From contig OY759218.1 of NCBI GenBank assembly GCA_963662175.1, positions 51,529,427 through 51,593,426 of the forward strand: 64,000 bases of DNA, written 5' to 3'. Numbering within the stretch: the first letter of the stretch is position 1; every line of letters begins with the position of its first letter. A model generated the notes under the pieces. It saw nothing but the letters and a program-made list of their open reading frames with translations. It did no database searches and was not told the DNA's origin. This document shows, piece after piece, positions 44,692-57,100 of this stretch. The DNA is from Aradus depressus (lineage: Eukaryota > Arthropoda > Insecta > Hemiptera > Aradidae). Both the position numbers and the translations under genes were made by a program.

Positions 44692-45198
44692 CCCTTTTGT
44701 GTATTGTACCAACATTTACGAGCTGATAATAGGATTCAAATGTCTCATAGATTCGTTCCTATCATCTGATACGTCTAATTAATATTTTAAGGTAATTTTT
44801 ATTCTCTTGACGCTGCAGTTATCATTTCACTATAAAAATTGTTTTCAAATGGCTACTCCCCAACTATACGAAGTATAGGGGAAGTTATGTAATCTATCTT
44901 AAATTTTCACCGGAATTTCACGGTTTTCGGTCATGATTCCAAAAATTTAAAAAAAAAAAAAACTTCTTTTTGTAAAACAACTTGTACAATTTTGATGGAA
45001 TCGCCCAAGCAAATGTGCATTGTTGTATAATTTAACCGTATAAAAACACCGTGAAATACTGTCATGAACGACTTACGTTAGTTTATTAATGTTTTATAGT
45101 ATATATTTGTTTATTTTTTTCCATAGATGTTACTGTTTTATGCGGCGATACTACTGAATTTCTAACTTGAAGATGGGTTTATGATTGTCATTACTACC
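44692..45198. other. Intergenic, upstream of the SLMAP-like gene
   Basis: Contains a diverged dispersed repeat with aatttcacggttttcggtca and tgattccaaaaattt words, related to sequences near 45370 and 47700. No promoter motif can be identified with confidence. Confidence 0.45.
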
Positions 45199-48100
45199 AT
45201 GTCCGGCAAGGCAATACTTACATGTAGGCCGAATTCCCATCTATTCCAGGTAATATTCAGGTTATTATAGAAATATTTCCGAAACGATAACAATTATTGG
45301 GTTTATTTTTTTACTTTTTCGATTATTTGTTGTTCAGGGGAAGTTACATAATATGTCACTGGAATTTCATGTTTTCCGATCCAATCTTTGATCAATATCA
45401 CCGCAAAATTTAATATGTAGATTCAGACTCCCCAGAGTTAGGCAGGCACCTGTTGATTTTCAGGCGAATCGGCTAAAGAAGAGGAGACTCATCCGCAAAA
45501 CCCTGATAATTCGCAATGGGTTATATATATATATTTGTGGATTCTCAAGCTCATAATAAGCCCATCATTGAATTTTCAACTAGAGAAATGTAGGGGAGTG
45601 AGAGCGGGTTATAGAGAAGGCTCTGTTGGAAAACCCCTAATAAGTCTCCATTGAATGAACATTTCGAAACGAAATTTTACAACTGAGGAAATTCCAAATT
45701 TCTCCGGAAGGTGGGGGGGGTAAATAATAATTATATTTTATTTCCGTTAAACCATAACATGGTAATAGGATATGTCATAACAGTGTATACATCATGATAG
45801 CTTATAAGTTAGATATATTAGATCAATTATTTAATTCGACAGCAGTGTTGACGCTTTTAGGTTAGGTGGGTATCAGGAGACGATGTGCAGAGAAAGTCCG
45901 TTGTATTACAGTTAGTTACTTTCAACTGGAGAAGAAAGTTGCAGGCGATTCACAGACAACTGTATATATTTATTTATTATTGTTATTTTATTTTTTAGGA
46001 TAGATCGTTAATGCTAGATCAACCAGTGAAGATCGGACGATCCGTGGCTCGAGCGAGGCCATCACCAAGTAATGCGATTTTCGATTGTAAAGTACTTTCG
46101 AGAAACCATGCACTATTTTGGTTTGCTAATGGGAAGGTAAAATATTTGTTGAAAGCATTTTAATTATACTGAAAACCATGAGTTTGGGTAAATACTTATT
46201 GCGTCTGCTGTTATGTTACTTTCAGTCAATACTTCCCTTGCCTGGTATTAAGAGTTCACTATTTACAGCACAGCGCATATCCGTGCATTCCTTTCTTATT
46301 ACTTTCTTGCTCATCCTATTTTCCTTATGATGGGTATTAATACGTCGTCCTCATCAGTAACTCCTTTATTCTATCATATCCCATCTTGCCAATTCCCACG
46401 TGATTACATGTCATATTCTACCACTTGATTCCCATCATATGTTTTTGATTGTAACATATTTTTGGAATCACTATTGACCCATTTCCCAACACAGTATTTT
46501 CGTAAAATTAATTTATTTTGTTTTTTGTTGCAGTTTTATTTGCAAGATACTAAGAGCAGTAACGGTACTTTCGTAAACAACCAAAGACTTAGTAAGTCTG
46601 GAGAAGAAAGCCTTCCCAGAGAGGTATGCTCTGGAGATATTGTTCAGTTTGGTGTAGACGTTATAGAAAACACTAGAAAAGGTAGATAGATTTAATTTAT
46701 TTTTAATTTTATAATATTATACATATCCTTGCGTTCGCTGCGGGAAAGTATGTCTGTAGTATATGTAGTGACTTATATGCAAGGTAGAGTACTAATAGGG
46801 GGCATGAGTCTGGGTTTTGTGATGCCACGGTCGGGGCAGGCAGTCTGACACTCAGATTTCATTTTGGTATTCTGTCGTTTTCATTAAAGTCATAACATAA
46901 AAAACTCATATTTTTACCTTGATCTCTGGCTCTATCTTGATTTAATTTCAATATTTCACGATGGTAATGGATAGTGGAAAAATGGCAACAACGTTGGTCA
47001 CGAAGTTCAGATGGCCGAACCACTTAAGTCTACTTTCCGGATCTCAGGGTACGCTTCAACTGGACGCGGGTGCAGCCTGACCACTGTATGTCCCAGATAT
47101 TATCAGGTCGCGGAGACATTAACTCCAAACTCTTCTTCTTTAGGAGGCAGAACAACACAAACTGTTCATGGGGGGGAGGGGGGGGGGGGGGGGGGGGGGG
47201 CTCGAGACTGCAGAACACGTAGTCCTCGATTGCCCGCTGTATGACAGTTGATTCGCGGGAGTGGATCTGCGGCAGTTGGTGACGAAGACCGGCTACCCAG
47301 TGTTCAGCCGGTTTGTCGGCTCCTGGCGAGAGCAGCAAAAAAGCGTTGTGACGGCCTGGGGCGACCACCAATCGACACACGATGGTGGCCCCCGGCCCGC
47401 CATAACCTCACTTGAGCAGTAACCAGATTCCGAGCTCCCTTAACAAACATAGACGGCGATGTTGCACAATCGCAAGGTGCACCCGAAAAATAAAGATCAA
47501 TAATAAAAGTAATTTGGCTTTAAAATTTGACTTATTGAAAAAATATAACATGTAAACTGACATTGAAAAAATATAACATGTAAACTGACTAACACTGATG
47601 AAAACTATTTTTTTTTGACCATTAATAATTATATTCCTTTGAAAATTTGGATGTTTACAAAATGTAGAAGGACGTTTTGTAATCGATCAGAAATTCATGT
47701 TGAGTTTTCACCAGAATTTTATGTTTTCTGACCCCCTGATTCCAAAAATGAAAACTTTTTTCTTGTCTTTGTGTGATCTTGATAACTCCTGATAGAATGA
47801 ATAGATCGACACGATATTTTATATGTGTATCCAGTTCCCCATGCATGACACCTATCGAATTTCAGCCTAATCGGCTAATGGAAAGGGGGGGGGGGAGGGG
47901 GGGTCAGAGGAGGGGAAGCTCAACTCAAATCCCTAGAACTGTCGATGAATGTAAGCGACAATTTTGTTTGAGGATTCAGGAGCCCTTGATGAGATTTAAT
48001 TTTCAAACAAATCAGTAGATAAATCTCAGACGAAGAGCGATAACATAGTTGATTAATTCGTACTGTAGAAGTACATCTCTTGTGTTTAAACGATTTTTTT

Positions 48101-51100
48101 TTAAAATTTGGAGTATAGAAAATTGATCTGTTTTCACCAGTGTTAAATGTACAGTTTTGCTCTTCTTAGTCATAAAATTCATTATCATATTTTGTTGCAG
48201 TTACTCACGGTTGCATTGTAGCCAATCTCAAACTGTTTCTTCCTGATGGTAAGGAGGCCATAGCTAGGTAAGAAAACTATCTAGTTATGTATATTTTTGG
48301 ATTTCGACGGTCTAATTCTAACATTCCGTGTCTGCACAAATTCAAATAATGAGGTTTTCGCGCCGAATTAAAAATATAAATGATTCTTTCTACAGATTTA
48401 AAATAATCCGTTTCCGTTAAGGTATCCATTTGTTTCATCAAAGAAAGGCAAATCTAGGATTTCATTGCTATCGTGCAAAATGAATTTTCAAAAAAAAGAA
48501 AGTAAAAAACCATTTACAAAATCTCTTTAAAAATATTCTCTTGTAAAATTGTCTTTTTGCAGACACTATACAGTGTAAGTAGATCATTGGTTCATTTTTT
48601 GTATTTATTGCCTACATTTGAGTTTAAAAGATTGTGCCCAAAAATAAAATTGAAAAAAGAAAGTGGGTGGTTTATTCACGAAAATCCGAAAAATTGGTAA
48701 ACAGACTAAAGATAGATACTGAAACTAGTAATAATGATATTTATGTCCATTAAACCATTACATGGTAATTGGGTTCATCATACATTTTCTATATAAGATA
48801 TCCAGTAGCTCCAACTGGGAGCTGTTGACTAATCTGAGTAGGCTCCTTCCGCTGGTGTTGGACACTCTGCAGCCCCAGTGCTCATGTTGGCATTCAGATC
48901 ACCACCTCGGGAACCAAGGCTCCTCGTAAAGGCGGTCAGCGCTTCATAGCATAATTTTTTGTTTGTCTTCTTGTCTATCATGTAATAGTATGTTTAGTTC
49001 ATGTTGGTTCGAGCTGAGACCATTCGCGTTCCACAGAAGTATTGAGAGATGTTTGTGTGTTGTGTTGGTGTTGTTCATTTTGAAAGTTGGGGCAGGAGTT
49101 CGGTGACGAGTTTTGTAAGAAGTGTGATGAGTGAGTCGAACTTATTGAGCAATGTGGTGTCTTGATAATTTTGAAGTCTGACGTGGATGGAGGTGGTATG
49201 AAAGCGGCGATGATGTGCCGCGGCTGCTGGGATATTACCTGGCTATAGGACCGTCCTTCTTGCTACGGCTGCTCAGGTAAAAATAATAACACTTTTTCAT
49301 CCCACAAAAGTAAATTCGATAGATATTTTTGGAGAATCTCTACCAAAATGAAATGACCATCAAATAATATTCCATCTGCTGTAAAATGTCACACTTGATT
49401 TGTTTTATTCTACTACACGTTTGTATGGTGCCACCGTCCTGAATATAAGTTTGTCTAATCTACAATAAATCTGAGAATAGTTGCATTTTTCAGTCATTCA
49501 ACATCGTCCCTTTCTTCAAATACCATCCCCATTGAAGAATTGTATGAACTACATCAGTACCTGCAGGTAAAATCTTGTTTTTTTAAATTTCCGAAAAAAA
49601 TATATATTTTTTTAAATTTTCTCTCTGTGTCTTATAGTTTTTGTTTTTCTTTATTTCCAGGAGGCTATGCAACGAGAGCATACGCTAGAAACTAAACTGA
49701 TCGCACTTCAAGAGATTCTGAACACTATCAAAGATGCTGCTGACCAAGGTTGGAAGTCACTGATTGCTGAGGATAGACTTCTAACTCGAGTTGAAGCTTT
49801 AGAAAATCAGCTTCAAACCTATACAAAAGTACTACTCAGTTTTGTTTTGTTCATTATCTTTAATTTTAAACAAATATTCATATAGGAATGTGAGCTGAGA
49901 GTGCCATCTGAACAAAACAAAAAAACAACTTGTATTAATACTTAATATATGGTAAACAGCTGTTTTTATGAAAACTTCTACATTTTAGCTGTTTTTATAA
50001 GAAAAATCAACACTTTTTCGTTTCTTTTCTTAAAAAAAATTATAATTAATTATAGAATATTTTATTAATTATAATGTATGTATTTTTTACATCACAGTAG
50101 ATTATTCAATAAAACCGAATATTTTACATGATATACTTTACCTAGGATGTATCATACATAGATCACCGAATATTCTACTGATCCACCCAGGCTTATTCAT
50201 TTAATGATTTATTTATTTGTCATATTTTTCCTATAGAATTTCGGGGAGGATAAATTGAAAGAAGAATTAGTAAAATTACAAGAAGATAAAAATCATTATC
50301 AGTGTACTGCCAAAGATTTTTTGAAAAAAATATTGGATGAAAAATTAGAAGTTGTGCAAAAATGTCAAGAAATAAAAAGGTTTGTTTTTGAAATATATTT
50401 AGCCTGTTTTAAGCGTATTAATTAATTATATATTTTTTAATGCATTTTTATGTACTTAGAACAAAAATGAAATTAAACTGATTTTTTTTTTTGCATTTTT
50501 TGAAGAACTCTAGTGAACGTAGAAGCAGCGTACGCCTGTTTAATGGAGGATATGGAAAAAAGTCATATGAGCATTCAGGATTTAACTCATAAACTAAGTT
50601 TACAGTTATCACGAAATGAGGAAGCCGAGCTTAAAATACAGGTAAATTTTTTTTTTACTTAGTAAAGCTTTTCCTCAGTATTTTGATTTTTGTTCGATGA
50701 AAGCTTCTAATGATACTGTGCTTGGTCTTCTAGCTCAAAATTAACTTTCGAACTTTGGAAAGTTTTGGAGATATTCCTATCGAACTTCCGTAGATTTATA
50801 TATGTTCTCCGTGTCCTTGCGCCTGAGCACTTCAAAATGATAGTTCGCCCGACTTAAGCTAGTCCATAAGCTCATACTTTCCTCAAGAATATACTACCCT
50901 AGGTAATTGTACATAAGGATATTAATTCTTCTTATTTTGTTTTGTAGGAACTCGAAAGGAAACATAAAGAAACTGTGGAAAGACTAGAAACTCGAAATAA
51001 AGAATTGGAAAAAATTGTAGCGATGAGGCATGCAGCTGAAGAAACACTTGAAAAACAGCTGACGGATCTACGAACAGCTGAGAATATTGCTAATGACAAA

Positions 51101-54100
51101 GCTTCATCATTTGAGTTACAATTGAAAACTCTGAATAGTGTTTTAGGTAATATTTTAAAAATAATTTTATATTATATTCTTCGTAGTTTTTTGAAAAATG
51201 ATGACTAGGTGAGAGATCGAATGCGCTCGGCTTTTTAAAATATTAAATAAGTTTATTTTATTTTATTATTTTAAGGTGAAAACGAATATAGTTCACTCAA
51301 AATGGATGAAGATAACGGGAAAGAAGACGATTATTTAAGGTTGAAGATCTGTTTAGAGAAAGAAAAGAAAAGCAAAGAAGTTCTTGACCTTATTTCTGGT
51401 ATTTAATTTTTTAATAATATTATTATTAGATGTGTTCCCCAGCGTTTAGTGATTAGGGAACGGGTTAGTTAGTACCCATTGGGTAGGGCATTTGTAAATG
51501 GGTATTTACCCCTGCCTTGAGTAAATTCCCTAAAAGCCGAGTTTTTTTTTTAACGTTTAGATATTTATAAAGCTACAGTAACTTTATTCATTAGTATTGT
51601 CACGTGGATTTGATGAATACCCAATTACTAGATAGAGTTAGTTATTATGAGTCATGCCTGGGCTTCAACTACAAAGTCATATCGCCTATTACCAGAGCCC
51701 TATTTCGTCGCTCCGCTCCGGTGGATATGAGCCCGACTTTACTATGGGAGTCCTAAATTTTTATTCACCTAGGGGACCATTGCTTAACGTCCCATCCGAA
51801 GAACGGCGCGCTTAAGTTTACTCTATTTCCCAGATAAAATAAACTATGGGCCTCGGCCGGGTTTCGAACTCGCGATCTTGAGCTCAATAGGCTTACTAGA
51901 TAGATATTTATCAAATTAAAAATTTATATAAAGCAACTTGTTCTTTTTTTGTATTTACTTTTATTTTTATATGTATTTACTTTTTATTTACTGATTTTTA
52001 ATGTCATGCTGACTTATTTGTCCGTCATTGCCGGTAATTTACCAACTTTCACTCTATATTTTCCTGCATAGCCCTTACCTTTTCATACGGACCACTCGGT
52101 CCCTTTTTGAGTGAACACATTTTTTAATTATTTATTTATTTTCATTCTTTGTTGCAGCTCAATTAGACTTACTACAAGACGAAAAAATGTCTAGGCTTCA
52201 ACAAATAAGTCAATTAGAAGGTTAATTTTATCTAATATACTCTATATTTTCATAGTTTATTATAATTTATTAATATTTATTCTTATTGAAATTATTTTTA
52301 ATATTTAATTTTATTTTTTCCAGATGATTATGAAGCATATTGTCAAAAAAAAAGTGATTATGGAGAAGAACATTCCGAAATTCAGTCGAAACTAGATTTA
52401 CTCGAATCTCGGATACGCGAAGTTGGGCAAGATAGTAGTGAGTGTGATGTAACTGTAGGTTTCTATTTTTATTTTATTATATAATTTTATTACATTTTAA
52501 GTTTGTTATAATTTCATACTACACTTAAGGGAATTTATGAATAATTTTAGTCCATTTTGCTTTTTAGTTAACCCCGAAAATTGGGAATGGAAAGACAGCA
52601 GTCAATGGCTCAGCTGACAGCATAGACTTGATACAAACACAGATGCGCGATTTAAAAGGTTCAGTACTTTTGTTTAGTATTCGTTTTATTTTTGAAAATG
52701 CATTTTGTTAATAATAACATCATATGCAGTTGTAAGTTTGTATTAAAAAGCATTGCTTTATCATCACTTGTTGGTCATTTGTTTAGGTGTCTACAGTGAA
52801 GTTGGAAAATTTATGGATAATTGTGAAATGAATATTGTTGCTTTGAAAGCTGATATAGATAGAGCAAAAAATAATCTTATTAAAACCACTGGACATTGCA
52901 TAATTGCTCAGGAAAAACTTGAGGTATGTCGGTTTTTAAAAATATAAACGTAAGTAATTCCATATATGATACCAATGCGGCCTTAAAAACAAGAAAAATA
53001 TGAAATTTTTCTTCTTTATTTCAATTATAATACGGTAATATAAGGAGTTGAATTTTTTAACAATAGCATAAAGTGATATTTTTCTCCAGTATTCTCCGTT
53101 CTTCATTAATAGTAATAACTGATTCTTCCACATCACAAGGCGAATACTGACCAACATTTCCTAATCCGACATCTAACATATTCTTAGGTATTACCTGTTC
53201 CTAGAATTTCATGTATTAAAGTAAACTTAACAGTATAACTCTTTGACAGTAGACGTGTCCCATACGCTGTTAATAATAGGGCGCCAGTGATTGATCCCCC
53301 CTCCCCCCTCCATTAAGAAGATAAAGGGTTGAATATCTTTTATGGGAAACCCGATTTATATTCAGTTGTTTGCTATATTTTATTGCACTATGTTATGCCT
53401 TTAATTGTCAATTATTATTCCTTAAGAGAAGATAGAAGTATAGTAATTTCTTTTTTTGTTAGAAAGCTCATGAGAATTACGAAGAATGTCATTTAATAAG
53501 CCAAGTGCTCAAAGAACGAGTTAAGATGCATCAATTCAACAACGAAGACTTACCAGATGACGAAAATAGTTTAAATAAAAAAAATCAAGAACAAGAAGAA
53601 AATATTTTGAGGCGTGAGTATTTTTAACTTGCCAGCATATACGGAAGTTATTGTAATGGATCCGAAAATCGAAATCAAAATTTTCATCATATTTTTATGT
53701 TTCAAGGTCATTACAGTATTTTTACACTATTTTTGGAAAGAAGTATGTGTGTACGATACCATACGTGCGTGGTCAATTTTTCCTGCTGTTTGAACAAAAA
53801 GACTGCTAAAAAAGTGGATTTTAGGAATTCTTGAAAAAGATTCATCCGATCTAATTTGTTCTGGTGGCAATGTAGTATCCTTTAGAGCCAGATTGAAAAA
53901 TAGGCTGTATGGCGTCTGAAAATTTTGAACGGGAGTTATGTCAAGGAAATGACAGTTAGACTTTTTAAAAAAAGAAAAGTAAAAAGTATATTGTAAAAAT
54001 GATTACAAAAATAATGGAACTACTCTAAGATGCTACAAGAACAATAATGACCGCTCTCGGATGGAGAGGCGGGGGTATATATACTATTCTGCTGACTCCC

Positions 54101-57100
54101 CAGGTGATAAGGGAACTTCTTTGTCATAACTCCTCCTTTCCTAAGTTTGAAGTCTCCGACGAAAATTGGCAGGAGAGTGAAGGGTAGACTAAGGTGGTTG
54201 TAGATGTAGGAGTGACTACAGCTGGTTGAGTGGCTGACTTGTTGGTCCTGTCTTTTTTGATCTTATAATAAATAGAAATACATGTACATAAAATTATTAC
54301 TACTGCTATGAAGTAATAGATAAATATATAATCAGAAAGAGTGGGTATATTTTCTAAGGTTTCCAAGGGTTGCATCTGTAGATTTAATTTATGCAGATGC
54401 AAGAAGGGAATGTTCACATTTTTATGTTGAATGGCTTTGTTTAAGTTTAACATTACCTGGGAGTTTTTATATACACGAATAGTTCTATAATCATACAAAG
54501 TATCATTAACAGAAAAATTAATTAAACTAGTATCGGGTAGAAAAACAGTTTCATTTTTCCCGTTGGTGTTAATTGATATTTTCTTAATTCTAAATGTTAA
54601 AAACATATCTAAATTATCGATATATTTAATAAATGGTTCACTATTAGTGTCTAAAGAGATACAATCAATTATATTATCATTAAATATTAACTGGAAGGCA
54701 CATTTGTTATATACTTGAGATATATTTGTACAATAATGATTATTTTTAATATATTTACAATTTCCAGTAAATAACCCATCATTGTTTTTTAGTATAAAAG
54801 AAGGATAGGTATGGATAGTAATAGGTTTTTGGTTTTTAAAGGTAGGGTACGAAAGGAGAAAGAACAATTCAAATTGCTTGGAAAGAATAGGGATTTCTAT
54901 AAAATAATAAATAGAACTTGCCAGAAATGAGCAATGTACCTTGCTGAGGTACCATAAAGTGTCTAAATTGTCTGCAATAAAAGTGACATTGTAGTCTTTG
55001 CGTAAGGACTCTAGTTCTTTATAATTTAAAATACTGGAGTGGATAACATTTAATTTACAAAATTCAATGGAGGTTTCAATGTCATTGATTTTGTTACCTA
55101 AGTATATTAGGTTGGAGAAGAGAAGGGTGTAGTACTTAGTAAGTTCGATGGAATTTACGACTGGGCTAGATAGTAAAGTTTGGATCTTTCTATTATTATT
55201 TTCTATAATTTCCATGTCGTTATTAAATTCGTCAATCAATTTTTTATTTACTGCTAGCTGTGATTGTATATTATTTTCCAAGTGGTTAGTATTTCTTTCA
55301 ATTGTTGCTATTACATTGTCGTATTTTTCCTTGTCGTTAGCGTCCATGTTGCCTGTTAACCATGAAATGGCAGTTCCTAGTCCGTTTATCAGTCCTCGTT
55401 TTTGTTTGTGTTTATTTATAAGTAGGTGGTCTAATTTTTCTCGTATATAGTCATGATGTTTTTTGAGTAATTGTGTTTGATGGGGGTCTCTATCTTTGGG
55501 ATTTATAAAAGCTAAGGTAGCTAAGACTTGATTAAGTTGATCGCTAAGATTTTCCAAGTTTATGCAATGTACAAAAGTGTAAGTATTATTAATGTTAAAG
55601 GCCTTGTCTAATTTGATTGGTGCTATTCCGGGTCCTCGCGTTAGGTCAGTTATTTGAAGTGCTGGCGACAGGTTGATCTGGTGGGTCAGTAGGGTGATTA
55701 TAGTCATTAGCATTATCATCTGCAACAGAGAGTCTTGTATTAACTTTCTTTTTGCGGGGTCTCTTGATTAGTGAGGCATGTACTTTGAATCTTCGTCTTT
55801 TGTCGGTTGCTAATTTTGTTCTAGTATTAAATGTTGCCCTTTTGAATTTAGGTTTGGCTTTATTATATTGGCGGTTACGTATATATATTTCTCCCTCTGG
55901 AATGGGGATGTTTTCACGATTTTTATTCAATTTATTTGTACGATTTTCTTTTTCTTTGTTTATTAATTCTTCTATAGCATGGTTTATTAATTGTTTGTTA
56001 TCGTGATATTCTTTTGTTTTTTGTTCTAAAATTATATTTTGGGTTTCTCTGGATTCGTTGATTCCAAAGGTTATTTCGTTGGGTGACATTTTTAGATTGG
56101 TTATAATGGAGTTATTAAATGCTATAAGTGCTAGATTCAAAATTCTTTAATGGGGATAATTATCTTTTTGTTTACGAATGATGTTTAGTAATTCTATAAG
56201 GGTGGAGTCTGCGCTCGATTTATTACTCCATTAGAATTAGAGTAGTTAGGGGTGGTAAAGTGAGTGTCAATATTATTATATTTTAAGAAGTTTTCAACTA
56301 GACCATTTTTAAATTCTGTTCCGTTATCAAACTGAATTATTTGTGGAGTGGGGAAGGTGCTCAGATATTTTTCTAAGACATTAATGACTTCGTTGGCTGT
56401 CGAGCTTTTTACATAATGGGCATATAATTTTTTTGAGAAACAGTCTATGAGAGTGAAAATTAATTTTCCATCGAAATGAATGATGTCACCTTGCAACTTT
56501 TCAAATGGTTTGGAAGGTGTAGGAGTAATCTCAAAAACCTGTTTTATAGGATTTCTATCGTATTTGACAGCTTTGCACAAAGAACAGTTGTTAATGTATT
56601 CTGTAATAGTTTCTAACATGCGGGGCCAATAATATTTTCTTTTGAGGTTGGTGTAGACCTCATTAATTCCACGATGTGCTGTTTTTCCGATATGCTGTGA
56701 GGAAACTATTTCTTCTTGTTCTGATTTGTCAATTATATCTATGTTTTTTGAATAGTACCTTTTAATTTTTATAGTGGGATAATTTTCACGAACAATTTCC
56801 GAAACATGGTTAAAGATTCGATCATAGAACAGTTCATCTGTGGCTCCTTGAATTGGGGGAGAGCAGAGTAAACCATAAGTGGAATTTGGTTTAAAATATT
56901 CTAAACAATAATTTTCTAAATCCTTTGAATAGGGATATCTCGTTATCCAGTTGTATCGAGTTTTGTTAAATATTTTGGAGACTGCCTCATGATTTTCAGG
57001 GTTACCTCGCGTGATTATTATTTGGTGTTTTTCGATATTAATACATTTATTTCGATCTTCAATTAATTTAATCTGATTGTTGGATGATTCTTGCGAGTGT

